Shown piece by piece: positions 12,545-23,398 of a stretch of 64,000 nt of DNA; the stretch's first letter is position 1, and each line of letters begins with the position of its first letter. The stretch covers positions 264,294,991 to 264,358,990 of the forward strand of contig OW240916.1 of NCBI GenBank assembly GCA_933207985.1. The letters are read 5' to 3'. The notes under the pieces are model-generated. The model was not told the DNA's origin, did no database searches, and saw nothing but the letters and a program-made list of their open reading frames with translations. Made by a program: the position numbers and the translations under genes. This DNA comes from Pelobates cultripes (Eukaryota; Chordata; Amphibia; Anura; Pelobatidae).

Positions 12545-12909
12545 TTAGCCAGAGCAACACCGAGGGGTGGGCTGCTGGGTACTACCGTTAAGCATTAAAA
12601 CATTTACAACAGTTTAATGCTGACCGCTGGGGTTTCTAAACGTTATAGCCAGTTCAACGAGATGAAGCAGTTACAGTGCCTACAGTGTCCCTTTAAATGG
12701 GGTACTCTACGCACCATATCTCCTTCATATAACTGAGTGGGTTAAGGGGTGCGCACTCTCTCTCTCTCTCTCTCTCTCTCATTCATTGAAGTAAGAATTT
12801 TAAGTGATTTTCAAACTTATTGTCAAACTGGAAAATTCAGCTTTGTTTTTATTTTGGCTACGCTGCTCGGAATCTGTTGGTGCTATATAAATACCAGTAA
12901 TAAATAAAT
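12545..12909. repeat. MITE end, (TC)n microsatellite and dispersed 'GCTATATAAAT' tail
   Basis: A MITE-type end CAGTGTCCCTTTAAA lies at about 12685-12700. A pure (TC)n microsatellite occupies 12759-12780. At 12856-12909 a tail reads CTGCTCGGAATCTGTTGG then TGCTATATAAATA, followed by AATAAATAAA. A related tail, GTACAGCGCTGTGGAATTTA then TGGCGCTATA, occurs at 29994-30024, so this is the end of a dispersed family that I cannot name. Confidence 0.6.
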
Positions 12910-15143
12910 TCTCCTTTGAGTGAATAACTTTGTGTGGGTGTCAATGCTCCTGCTGCCTGGCAATTTAACTCTCTAATTTGCTGATAAAGAAAAACTATGA
13001 ATCGGTTCTGGTTTTTGACTTCTGACCTTCCCCAGTGCAGAGGTCAGAGGAAAAAAATACAAAAAAAAGCAAACAAGCGACTTATATAAATTTATGTCCC
13101 ATCATATTGAGTGCAAGAAGTTATTTGCCCCTGCTAGGTTACAACTGCTGTCAAGTTCAATGGCACACTGGCTGAGGTTGGCAGGAGTTAAAATAAACAT
13201 CTGAGGTAGTAGCACAGTGAGGCAACCATTTGTTAAACTGCTAATGAAGAGTTCAACGCCAATCAAAATTTTCCAGTGCTTGGCTGTGCCTGATTGGAAT
13301 TTTAGTTCATAACAACTTTATATTTAATGGACACAAAAATGAATACGCAAAAACTATGTTTGAACCAATACAGCCCTAAAGTATGAATTTCTTATGGAAA
13401 TTATATATTTGTCATCAACCATAGGCATTGCTGCGGGGGGGTTGAGGCCCTACATCTCTATACAGTTGGCAGAGGGAGGACGAGGATGTTAGATTTTTCT
13501 TTTGTTTGTTAGTTTTTTTTAATTTCACATCAGAAAGCTGCTTTTCAATGCAGCCACCTATTAAAAAAAAAAAAAAAAAAAAAGACCAGTACTATAGTGA
13601 TCTGCCAAGTTACCTAGGAGGACAGTCAGAGGGGAGAGCTGGAGAACAGAATTTTGATGCACACTAATCTATTAGATAGGTGGGATTGCATTGCATTACT
13701 TATGAATGTGTAGTATGTGCTTATGTCTGGCTGTGCTTTCATTGAGATTCTGGAGTGCATTAGCTGCACACTATTCATGGGTAGAGAAGAGTGGGCATAG
13801 AAAGATGAGGATATCATGACATATCCACAACTTTCTGTTAGGATCATGAAGGTTTCTCTTGGGGTGAACCCTAGGTGTTTTTAGACCCTAGCAGTGCCAT
13901 TGTCTTGAATGCTTCTCAATGAGAAATGGACACTAGAAAGCAGTAGCAAAGGTAAGTTCTGAGCGCAAAATGGGCCAATCACGATTCCCTTTCCGCGAGC
14001 CAAGTCACATCCTATTTTGGTGAGAGCCTATTTCAGAAGTTAAACAGCAACTATATTTGCAACAAACATGGGACCTTTAAATCTCAATGTTAAGATTTTT
14101 TTCAATGTATCATTTTCACATAGTTTTAGAACAAAGAATGAATCACTATCGGTCTGGAGCGTCCCTTTAAGTGGAATAAAAAAAAAAAAAAAGTATTCTT
14201 TATTTTCCTAGTGCAAAAGAGTAACATACAGGCTTGTGATGCCACAACAACATTGTAAGTGGAAAATATTATTCTTCAAATGAGAGAATGATCCACACTG
14301 ACAGTTTTAGCGATGCATGTTAACTGTTTCAGCAAAGAACCACTCAAACTCCCTAACATTCCCACAGCTTCAGAATAAACATCCTAAAATATTGTTTATC
14401 TTAAGAAACCCAGGCTTTGTAAGCCAATGTGATAATCAGCCTGTCTGATAGCTTGTTTCGACTTCTTCATTCTTTTCTCCAGTTTATGCAATATAAATAT
14501 GTACTGATATACCCTCTAAAAAAAAGTCGGACTATGTAAACATTACACGATTTCTACTTTTTTACTGTCTGTCTGTCCCGTCCCCCTCTCTGAATATAAG
14601 ACTTGCCTAGCTCACACTTGCTGTAACCCATTTCTGCTAAATATGTGAATGTGACAAGCTATTTCTTGTTTGAAATACCATCTCAAGGAAAAGTACGTTA
14701 GTATTGTTTGATGTTGAGTGGTTGTTTTAGTATACCTTCAGCTTTACACCTTACTAAGATGGAGGGGGATGGTGGGAGAGGGGCGGGGGGACAAGACATA
14801 GTTAATGGGGAATAGTCACTGCTCTAAAACTAATACCATTGAATAAAATATTGAAATTCACCTATAAATTGTGATATTCTTTTTGTAGATGTTCTATTTT
14901 CTTTTAAACTCATGTAGAAGAATAAAAAGGTATTATAACATTCCAGTTCAGACGAGGCAAATCCAGGGAAAACATTGCAAATGAGGGAGCGAAATAGAAA
15001 CATTGCTTTATTTCTCTTTTTTTCTGTATATTTTATTTTTGATGACTGCCAGGTGCTAAACAGAACTAAAAACAATGATTGACAGAGAGCTAAGATGGAG
15101 CCCAGTTGTAGAATAAAGAGATGTGGAGGTCTACATTTAATTT
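12910..15143. other. Mostly unassigned; poly(A) tract and one MITE end
   Basis: Contains a 21-base A run at 13563-13583 and a MITE-like end TCTGGAGCGTCCCTTTAA at about 14153-14171. Short open frames (for example 13626-13847 and 14830-15075, minus) have no recognisable domains. Confidence 0.4.
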
Positions 15144-16437
15144 AGAAACATAGAAACATAGAATGTGACGGCAGATAAGAATAATTCGGCCCATCTAGTC
15201 TGCCCAATTTTCTAAATACTTTCATTAGTCCCTGGCCTTATCTTATAGTTAGGATAGCCTTATGCCTATCCCACGCAAGCTTAAACTCCTTTACTGTGTT
15301 AACCTCTACCACTTCAGCTGGAAGGCTATTCCATGCATCTACTACCCTCTCAGTAAAGTAATACTTCCTGATATTATTTTTAAACCTTTGCTCCTCTAAT
15401 TTAATTTATGTCCTCTTGTTGTGGTAGTTTTTCTTCTTTTAAATATAGTCTCCTCCTTTACTGTGTTGATTCCCTTTATATATTTAAATGTTTCTATCAT
15501 ATCCCCCATGTCTCGTCTTTCCTCCAAGCTATACATGTTAAGATCTTTTAACCTTTCCTGGTAAGTTTTATCCCGCAATCCATGAACCAGTTTAGTAGCC
15601 CTTCTCTGAACCCTCTCTAAGGTATCAATATCCTTCTGAAGATATGGTCTCCAGTACTGTGTACAATACTCCAAGTGAGGTCTCACCAGTGTTCTGTACA
15701 ATGGCATGAGCACTTCCCTCTTTCTACTGCTAATACATCTCCCTATACAACCAAGCATTCTGCTAGCATTTCCAGCTGATCTATTACATTGTCTGCCTAC
15801 CTGTAAGTAATCAGAAATAATTACCCATAAATCTCTTTCTTTAGATGTTGAGGTTTGGACTTTATTAAATAGTCTGTACTCTGCCCTTGGGTTTTTACGT
15901 CCGAGATGCAATATCTTGCACTTATCCACATTAAATGTCAGTTGCCACAATTCTGACCATTTTCCTAGTTTACCTAAATTATTTGCCAATTGGCTTATCC
16001 CTCCTGGAACATCAACCCTGTTACATATCTTAGTATCATCAGCAAAAAGACATACCTTACCATGAAGACCTTCTGCAATATCACTAATAAAAATATTAAA
16101 GAGAATGGGTCCAAGTACAGATCCCTGAGGTACCCCACTGGTGACAAGTCCAAGCTTCGAATATAGTTCATTGACTACAACCCTCTGTTGCCTGTCACTC
16201 AGCCACTGCCTTACCCATTCAACAATATTGGAATCCAAACTTAAAGATTGCAATTTATTGATAAGCCTTATATGTGCAACAGTGTCAAAAGCCTTACTGA
16301 AATCTAGGTAAGCAATGTCTACTGCACCACCCTGATCTATTATTTTAGTTACCCAATCAAAAAAAACAATAAGATTAGTTTGGTATGATCTCCCTGAAGT
16401 AAACCCATGTTGTCTCTGATCTTTTTTTAAGTAATTT
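15144..16437 (-). mobile_element. CR1-type LINE, 5'-truncated, minus strand
   Basis: The 3' end, at the left, is two tandem copies of an octamer of the type ATTCTATG/TTTCTATG (15144-15165 in complement), the hallmark 3' terminus of CR1-clade LINEs. Upstream is the conserved 3' region and a long RT reading frame. The 5' end stops at about 16437, directly against an inverted MITE terminus (GGTGACTATAGTG then TTCCTTTAA, 16440-16462). Truncation inside RT is normal for this clade. No target duplication is expected or seen. Confidence 0.9.
15243..16436 (-). pseudogene. CR1 reverse transcriptase fragment (fingers to C-terminus)
   Basis: The frame is open from about 16436 to 15396 on the minus strand; an ATG is not needed because it is a truncated ORF2. 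Visible in order: LDFSKAFDT (RT motif A, about 16300), SGVPQGSVLGPILFNIFI (motif B, about 16140), FADDTKI (motif C with both aspartates, about 16045), and the thumb/C-terminal blocks PLYRTLVRPHLEYC (about 15690) and LERVQRRATKLV (about 15610). A frameshift and stop occur just after RGHKLN (15396). Beyond it another frame continues with LEEQRFKNNIR and VVDAWNSLPAEVV to about 15243. The catalytic residues survive, but the endonuclease domain is absent. It is one of the best-preserved coding remnants in the window, suggesting recent insertion. Confidence 0.9.
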
Positions 16438-16638
16438 AGGTGACTATAGTGTTCCTTTAATACTGATTTTTACAATACTTTACAGAAATGCATATTTGTT
16501 AATTATAGGGATCAGTTTACAATATTAAAAAAAAAAAAAAAACAGGTAAAAAAACAGTTCCCCTTTAAGCACTCTACAATGTTGCCAGGAATCATTGGAT
16601 TATTCATCAAAATATATTTCTTACCTGTTCTATGTCAA

Positions 16639-17676
16639 TTTTTTTTTATAAATTCTTGGCTTGTGCAAAAGCCTTCATAAGGCTGCATAGTTGCAGAATA
16701 CAAATTCTTACAGTTTGTATGCAGACTGAAGAGAAGTTAGTGAGTTCGTCGTGCCCCTTCCTGTCATGGAGGGTACTTTCGTTCTGTTGTTTTTGGTCAT
16801 GTGTTTCCATCGTCAGGGAGAGGTTGTGGGTGGAGGTCCGTGGTAGTTAGTCGGTTGGGGTGTGGATGTGGTGGGTTTACTGGATGTGTCATAGTTGTCT
16901 TGTGGTGGGTTAGGAGTGTCGGTGTGGTTTTGGTGAGTGATGTGGTCGTAGTACGGGTCGTGGTGGTGTGTCTCTTGACTGGGAGTTGGTGATTGTCCCT
17001 GCGTGGGTCGTGAGGTGGAGGTCTGGGGAAGGGGGGGAGGTAGCATGAGGGGGAGGGTAGGAGAGGGAAAAGGGAGAGAGAAGAGAAAAGGGGGAGAAAG
17101 AAAGAAAAGAGAGAGAGGAAAAAAAAGGGAAGGGGAGGAGTAGGGTGGAGTAGGGGGGTGTACGCAGTTAGGTCTGTCGGGCCGTGGAGGGTAAGCCCTG
17201 AGGGGTCTATGGTGCTATTGCGGGTCTTATCAGCCATGGATCCCATATTTTGTGGAAGGTTTTAGTTGTATCATGGATTAGGGCGGTCAGTTTGTCCTTT
17301 TCGATGGCATCTTCTATTTTCTGTAGTACTTCTGGTGCAGAGGGGGTAATGTTACTGCCCCAATGTCTGGCTATGGTTCTGCGTGTGGCCAGTGCGACCT
17401 GGGCTGTGAGTTTATTTTGGGCCCTAGTTAGGGATTCATGTGGTTTAGAAAGGAGCCAGATCCATGGGTCTAGTGGTAGGTCGCTATGCAGTGTTCCATT
17501 GACTATTTGGGCCATTTTGTGCCATAGTTGGGAGATTTCAGGGCATTCCCACCAAAGGTGGAGGTACGTCCCCTGTTCTCTGCAGCCCTTCCAACATCTG
17601 TCATAGATGGCGAGGCGCATTTGTTTAAGCCTTAGGGGGTGATGTACCAGCGGAACATAGTTTTATAGGCCTGTTC
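16639..17676 (-). mobile_element. 5'-truncated L1 insertion with 12-bp target-site duplication
   Basis: The boundaries are exact: GTTCTATGTCAA occurs at 16627-16638 and again at 17677-17688. Just inside the left copy is a run of ten T (16639-16648), the poly(A) tail of a minus-strand insertion. Inside are the ORF2 C-terminal region, then a strongly strand-biased 3' region: pyrimidine-rich on the minus strand at about 17040-17165, and AC-rich at 16800-17040. This is a textbook target-primed insertion of about 1.04 kb. Confidence 0.92.
17207..17676 (-). pseudogene. L1 ORF2 C-terminal fragment with cysteine cluster
   Basis: The fragment begins at the truncation with EQAYKTMFRWYITP, changes frame, then continues from 17620 with RLAIYDRCWKGCREQGTYLH and LWWECPEISQLW. 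This C-x3-C...W-W-x-C arrangement is the conserved cysteine motif near the L1 ORF2 C-terminus. The frame ends at 17207. One frameshift sits at about 17630. The enzymatic domains are missing because of 5' truncation. Confidence 0.85.
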
Positions 17677-17705
17677 GTTCTATGTCAAATTTGATGCAAT
17701 ATTTT

Positions 17706-17790
17706 GCCGACCCAGGACATACTTGAAAATGAGAGAAATCTTAATGTATCCTTCCTGGTAAAAAATTTTATAAATAAATAAATGAATAAA
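17706..17790. repeat. Dispersed tail repeat 'CCCAGGACATACTTGAAA'
   Basis: CGACCCAGGACATACTTGAAA, with GAGAGAAATCTTAATGTATC and CCTGGTA blocks, ends in an A-rich (AAAT)n tail. A second copy lies at 59014-59095. Shared sequence plus a simple A-rich tail suggests the 3' end of a retroposon family; no coding region is attached. The 12-bp duplication shows that the L1 to the left inserted beside it. Confidence 0.65.
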
Positions 17791-19287
17791 ATTCCAAGTG
17801 AATTTAAAATTGTAGGCCAAAGTAGGCAAGTCAATTCTGTTTTCAGTTTAATATTTAGGCCTTATTTTTAAAAATTAACTTTGAATTCCAAGCAAATCTC
17901 ACTTTAGCAATGCTTTTACAGTGATGCACACTAACATGATTGAAGATAAATTGTAGTCAAATATGAATATACTCAAATATATAATTAATATATATAAAGC
18001 CAGGAAAGCTCAGGGGTGACAGGGGGAGGGGGATGTTTTTGACACAGAGCATTGTGCACTTTTAAAAACTCCTTCGGCACATACCTACTATCTCCTCTAA
18101 AGGGACACTATCGTCACTAGAAGAAATGCAGCTTAATGAGAAAAGCCAGTGTGTACATTACAGCCTAGGAACACCTCTGGTGGACTAGCATCTTGTCGCT
18201 CAGTATTCTTGATGTATCAGAATTTATACTACAACTTCACAGCTATACTACCCCCAGCAATGTGCATTTAAACTACAATAAAGTGTCTATAATACATGTG
18301 TTTAGAAAGCAGTCTATCCAAATAATACATTGTTCTTATTCTAAATTACATTTTGGTTACAAGAATGGTAAATCTGCTTGCAAAGAGGGCACTCCACACC
18401 CACAAAGTATCTCTTTCTCCTCCCCAGACAATGCATTAGACACTGCTGCACACAAACGGGTACATGGTTGTGACTGACTATTGCTACACACAGCCCAGTT
18501 AACAAAATTGTGTATAAACGCATATCAGTCATGACATTGCTGCTTTCACTGTACTGAGCAGTGAAAAAAGGGTGTGGGATAAACTACTTAACCCATGAAC
18601 TGGCAAACAGATCTTTGAGCATAGGTTCAGATATTATCTACTATATTTCTATTTGGATATAAAACATTATTTTCAAGATTTTAAGGCAGTATTATAAACA
18701 TACAACATAACATATGGTGACAATATACACTAAGCGACTCTGAGAAGAAAGGCAGTTAACCGACTATATACAAGAAAGCGGTTTGTCTTAATTTTTCGTA
18801 ATAAAACCGCTTATTTGTCCCTATTAGTTCTGAACAGACTGCAGTGGGTTTAAAACTACTTCCTCACATTCCCGGTTTTGGATTTAGGATATTTTTTTTG
18901 CTTAATCACAAGAAACAAAATGCCTTAGGAATAAACAATTAAAAACAGATGAAGTTTTAATGACATTTACAGTGCAACAATATTTTCCCATTTTTGCTTG
19001 CAAGCAGGAAAATATTGCATATCTCTACGGAGAGACTATATATAGCCAAACAAGAAAGTAAGATGTAAGCAAGATATTACAAAATAATGTTCCTAATTAT
19101 GTACCGCAGTAATAAATAGGCCAATTAAATCCTACTTTAAGAGATTAAAATTAAATCTGATTATATCCAGCTTATTAACGGCTTCAGAATAACTCACTGC
19201 CAGTAAATCTTTAGTATTTGAGAGATAAAGATCAATATGACCCAGCACTGAGCAGTGCTTCTAATAGATATGTTGATAGGTAAGCAT
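17791..19287. other. Mostly unassigned; one MITE end
   Basis: AAAGGGACACTATCGTCAC at 18100-18118 followed by GCAGCTTAATGAG matches the CACTATAGTCACC-type MITE end used at 29345 and 55311, but the partner end is not found nearby. The open frames at 18193-18532 overlap on opposite strands without family features. Confidence 0.45.
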
Positions 19288-19579
19288 TTAACCCCCTAAG
19301 GACTGAGCCAAATGTACACGTTGTGAACAAAACAAAACGTAAACAAAACCTGGCATTTGCGCTACCTGTCTGTCCAACGGTAATTCACCTCTTTCATATT
19401 AAATGCACCCACCCTTATTATATATCATTTTATTCAGGGGAAACAGGGCTTTTTTATGTAATATCAAATATTTAGCTATGAAACTTAATTTAATATGAAA
19501 AAAATGGGAGAAAATAAGAAATGTTGTTATTTTTTTAGTTCTACATGACATTTTAACTGTCAATATCATAATACTGTTT

Positions 19580-20413
19580 GCTTTTACTGCAATAAAAAAC
19601 ACATATTTGTATTCAGCAAAGTCTCACATGTAAAACAGTACCCCCTATGTACAGGTTTTATGGTGCTTTGGGAAGTTATAGGGTCAAATATAGCACGTTA
19701 CATTTGAAATTGAAATTCGCCAGATTGGTTACGTTGCCTTTGAGACTGCATAGTAGCCCAGGAATGAAATTTACACCCATAATGGCATACCATTTGCAAT
19801 AGTAGACATCCCAAGGTATTGCAAATGGGGAATATCCAGTCTTTTTTAGTAGCCATTTGGTCACAAACACTGGCCAGAGTTAGCGTTAATATTTGTTTGT
19901 GTGTGAAAAATGCAAAAAAATGCCAATTTTGGCAAGTGTTTGTGACTAATTGGCTACTAAAAAAGACTGGACATACCCCATTTGCAATACCTTGGGTTGT
20001 CTACTATTGCAAATGGTATGCCATTATAGGGGTAATTTTCATTCTTGGGTTACCATAGGGTATCAAAGGCAACGTAACCAATCTGGCAAATTTTTATTTG
20101 AAAAAAATGAAACACAAGCCTTATATTTGACGCTGTAACTTTTGAAAACACCATAAAACCTGTACATGAGGGGTACTGTTGTACTCGGGAGACTTTGCTG
20201 AACACAAATATTTGTGTTTCAAAACAGTAAAAAGTATCACAGGAATAATATCATCCGTGTAAGTGCTGTTTGTGTGTGAAAAATGCAAAAAACTTCAATA
20301 TTACTGGCGATATCATCGTTGTAATAGATTTTACTGTTTTGAAACACTAATATTTGTGTTCAGCGAAGTCTCCCGAGTAAAACAGTAACCCCCATGTACA
20401 GGTTTTATGGTTT
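19580..20413. repeat. Giant foldback with three alternating arms
   Basis: The left arm (about 19580-19875) is the reverse complement of 19925-20235, with a loop of about 50 nt containing TGTGTGTGAAAAATGC. Matching blocks include GCATACCATTTGCAATAGTA against TACTATTGCAAATGGTATGC. The part about 20148-20260 then pairs again with 20302-20413, so the segment around ACACAAATATTTGTGTTTC appears in alternating orientation three times. No coding function is indicated. Arms are roughly 85-90% matched by eye. Confidence 0.85.
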
Positions 20414-20548
20414 CTTGGAAAGGGTAGGGTTAAATATAGTGCTAGCAAATTAAATTCCCGATACTTTCGGCATGGGTTGTCAGGCTGGTCTCGCTAATTG
20501 TAATTAATTAAAATACCTAATTATGTAAAAATATTACATAAATATATA

Positions 20549-20598
<50 letters not shown>

Positions 20599-20599
<1 letters not shown>

Positions 20600-20736
20600 C
20601 TACTTTACCTTTCTGCTCCTTCTGTCCCTTCCATCTCATTGCTGAACCTTTCTGCTCTTTGATATCTCTTCCTGCTCATTTCTGTTCCTTCTCCTTTCTG
20701 CTCCTTCTCCTACTTTACCGTCCTGCTACTTGCTGA
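20599..20736. repeat. 138-bp pyrimidine-rich block shared with 23243-23380
   Basis: Embedded in the (TA)n core is a 138-bp block aligning without gaps to 23243-23380 in the same orientation, with three mismatches seen (positions equivalent to 20609, 20633 and 20667-20668). It begins at CCTACTTTACC and ends at GCTACTTGCTGA. The related element copy at 31250-31700 has only TA-rich sequence at this point. Confidence 0.93.
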
Positions 20737-21171
20737 TTTAATATATGTAGTGATATATACGTATATATTTATGTATATAGATATATATATTATTTTGTTC
20801 TACGTGTATTTTGATATAAATATATATATATTAATATCACAATACAGTTAGAACGAAATAACACACATCTATATATTTTTTAATTATTTTTTAAATTATT
20901 TTTTAATTTTATTTTTTAACGTATTTACATATTTTCTTTTATATATATATATAAATATAACAATAATTATATATATTTAATCAGTATCAGTCTACGTGTA
21001 ATTTGATATTTATATATATATATATATATAATTATATATATATTAATAGTAAAATACACCTAGACAGTGTATGTGTGTGTATGTATATGTGTATATATAT
21101 ACTTAGATCATATATATAAGTATATCATTTTTGTTTTACACTGATTAACTTTATTTTATTTGATTTCCAGC

Positions 21172-21437
21172 CAGCAGGGGGACTAACTGTCATTACAGGC
21201 AGTCCCCCTGCTGGCAATGCAGCAGCCAGCTAACCCGGCCATGTGATTGTGAGGTCCTTGCAAGGACCTCACTCTCACATGGCCGGGGGGGCCGGGAGGC
21301 AGGATCCGTCGCGGGGGGACTCCCTGGGATCCCAGTTGAGTCTCCCCAACCGCGATCGCCGGCGTGGGATTGCCGACGACCGGGTAAGTAAGAAAAAATG
21401 GAGGGCGTATTATTACGCCCTGCGGCATTAAGAGCCG
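21172..21437. repeat. Cluster of GC-rich hairpins in the right part of copy 1
   Basis: Successive palindromes: CCAGCAGGGGGACT / AGTCCCCCTGCTGG (about 21172-21213); CCCGGCCATGTGA, TGAGGTCCTTGCAAGGACCTCA and TCACATGGCCGGG as one long near-perfect palindrome (about 21235-21288); GGGCGTATTATTACGCCC (about 21402-21420); and GCGGCATTAAGAGCCGC (21422-21438). The copy at 31870-31925 keeps only about half of the second palindrome. Confidence 0.85.
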
Positions 21438-21678
21438 CTTAGAATAGGGCGTAATAGTATTCCCTCTGGTTTTAAGGGGTTAAGGACTGCTTTTGTTCCA
21501 TTGTATAAAACCATTTGCAGTTCTAAAAAAGACTTAGAATAGGAGGGTAAGTAATATTGGTTTTCCCAGATAAATCAGGCAGAATTCTTACAAAATAGTG
21601 TTGTTTGGTATGAATAGGCTGAAGTTAAACACTGGCTCAAATATTTTTTTTCTTTTCTTTTCCTTTTTTTTTTTTAAA

Positions 21679-22158
21679 TGAACTTGTCATGACAAGTTCA
21701 CTTTAACAGATAATGGCTAAATATTTATAAACAAATATTTATTAGCTCTGATAGCTGTTATAATGCTACTTACCACCTCTCCCCCTTCTGATCCTCCATA
21801 CTGCTGCCCCTTGCCTGCAACGACTAGCCTGTCACGTTCACTGGCTGAGCACACTGCTCTCAGTCAATGAATGACATCCTGTGCAGTGAAATTTGCACAG
21901 AATTGACATTAGGTACCCAGGAACTCAAGTTTCAGCTGGTTGATGACAACCAGTGATGCCACTGCCATGGGCGTTTGCAGTAATTTTTCCAGGGGGGGGG
22001 GCATAATTATAATGACATCCATGCTTGGCCCCTTTTTGACAGTGTCATGAAGGGGAGGGGCATAGTCATTATCAGATATAGCCAGGGTGAATAGCGTTTT
22101 CACAAATATGATGTCTGGAATACATATATGTATTCCTGACACTTTAGTGTTCCTTTAA
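21679..22158. mobile_element. MITE-like segment: perfect palindrome at left, terminal hairpin and TTAA at right
   Basis: TGAACTTGTCATGACAAGTTCA (21679-21700) is a perfect 22-bp palindrome followed by CTTTAA. At the right, a weak hairpin ATACATATATGTAT, then CCTGACACTTTAGTG and TTCCTTTAA, ends at 22158. That right end is the same as at 24072-24124, 29752-29802 and 38757-38811. Whether both ends belong to one element is uncertain. Confidence 0.5.
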
Positions 22159-22354
22159 TCAAATTAAATAAACATTCTTGTCACCATAATAACTTCATCT
22201 AAATGAAAATGCTCCCTGGGAGCCCCTGGGTGCTCTCTTTCCTTTAAGGGGTTAAACCTCTCTCAAATGGTTTAACCCCAAATACTTCCTCCAGCTCCAG
22301 ATGTCCAGGTTGCTCAGTGGTATTCAGCTTCTGAAACTGAGTGTTTCCCCCCAG

Positions 22355-22605
22355 GTAAAAAAAAATAAATCTCAGTGTTAATGTGTCTTTTATTTATTGG
22401 GCAGGGGTGTCGCTGATTGACTAGAGTCAGCTGACGCTCTAAGCCAATCGCTAGTTCCCGGTTGATAAAAATGTTTTACTTATTTATGAATGGGGAGCTA
22501 CTGATTGGCTTAGAGTGCCAGTTGACCGTTCTAGCCAATCAGCGACATCCCCCCCCAACAGCACTCAGTAAATAAAAGACACATTAATACTGAGATTTTT
22601 TTTAA
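22355..22605. repeat. Foldback with about 115-bp arms
   Basis: The left arm contains CTCAGTGTTAATGTGTC, TCGCTGATTGACTAGA and GCTCTAAGCCAATCGCTAG. The right arm carries their reverse complements (CTATTGGCTTAGAGTGCC-like, CTAGCCAATCAGCGACATC, GACACATTAATACTGAG). The centre is near 22478. It is part of the repeat that ends at 24124. Confidence 0.85.
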
Positions 22606-22682
22606 CTGGGGAGATGAGAAGGTCCAAAGTTTCCCTGCCAGGCCTAGGTACCAAAGTCTTATGATGTGGTGTCCAGAATAAA

Positions 22683-23398
22683 GTGGAGGGATCACTTCAT
22701 TTGTCCTTCTTGCTCCAATCTCCTTTTCTTCTTCTTAATTTGACACAGTCTTCTTATTCTTCTGACACTATCTTCTCTCCTCCTTGGCTTCTTCTGCTCC
22801 TTTACCTTTCTGCTTCTTTTGTGCCCTTCTGCTCCTTTCTCTTTCTGATCCCTTTATGCTCCTTGCAGACCCTTTCTGCTCCTTCTCCTACTTTACCTTT
22901 GTGCTCCTTCTGCCCCTTCCAGCTCATTCTCCTACTTTACCTTCCTGCTCCTTGCTGCCCTTTCTGCCCTTTCTGCTCCTTCTCCTACTGTACCTTTGTG
23001 CTCCTTCTGATTCTTTTTGCTCCTTTACCTTCCTGCTCCTTCGTTCTCTTTCCACTCCGTGCAGATGCTTCTTGCTCCGTGCAGCCCCTTCATGTTCATT
23101 GCTGACTCTTTTTGCTCCATGCTGAGCCTTCTTGCTCTTTGCAGACCCTTCCTGCTCATTTCTGCCCCTTCCTGCTAATTTCTGCCCCTTCCTGCTCCTT
23201 GCAGACCCTCCCTGCCGCTTCCTGTTCCTTTCTGCTCCTTCTCCTACTTTACATTTCTGCTCCTTCTGTCCCTTCCAGCTCATTGCTGAACCTTTCTGCT
23301 CTTTGATATCCCTTCCTGCTCATTTCTGTTCCTTCTCCTTTCTGCTCCTTCTCCTACTTTACCGTCCTGCTACTTGCTGACCTTTCCTGTATGCTGTC
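22683..23398. repeat. Long pyrimidine-biased degenerate tandem tract
   Basis: About 700 bases of imperfect repeats built on words such as CTGCTCCTT, CTTTCTGCTCC and CTCCTACTTTACC. Open frames on both strands here (for example 22683-23105 plus, 22924-23283 minus) are by-products of the repeat and are not genes. Such strand asymmetry can favour triplex DNA (general knowledge; not testable here). The sub-block 23243-23380 is also found at 20599-20736. Confidence 0.85.

Larger units (their letters stand above)
19288..21483. mobile_element. 2.2-kb non-autonomous element with TTAACCCC termini (copy 1)
   Basis: The left end is TTAACCCCCTAAGGAC (19288) and the right end TTTAAGGGGTTAA (to 21483), so TTAA lies at both edges. 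No transposase frame is present. The interior has four parts: a giant foldback (19580-20235) with a second smaller one nested against it (20148-20413); a TA-rich core (20450-21130); a GC-rich hairpin cluster (21172-21437); and the right terminus. A related copy occupies 30642-33341. The termini resemble those of the 80-bp MITE at 6289, suggesting that both use the same transposase type (inference: piggyBac-like). Confidence 0.8.

Noticed and set aside
16797..17246. 149-codon proline/threonine-rich minus frame
   Set aside because: It runs from the end of the L1 ORF2 fragment into the pyrimidine-rich 3' untranslated region of the same insertion.
22683..23306. Leucine- and serine-rich frames (up to 140 codons) on the plus strand and a Lys/Glu/Gly-rich frame on the minus strand
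   Set aside because: They derive from the pyrimidine-rich tandem tract, which is open in several frames on both strands.
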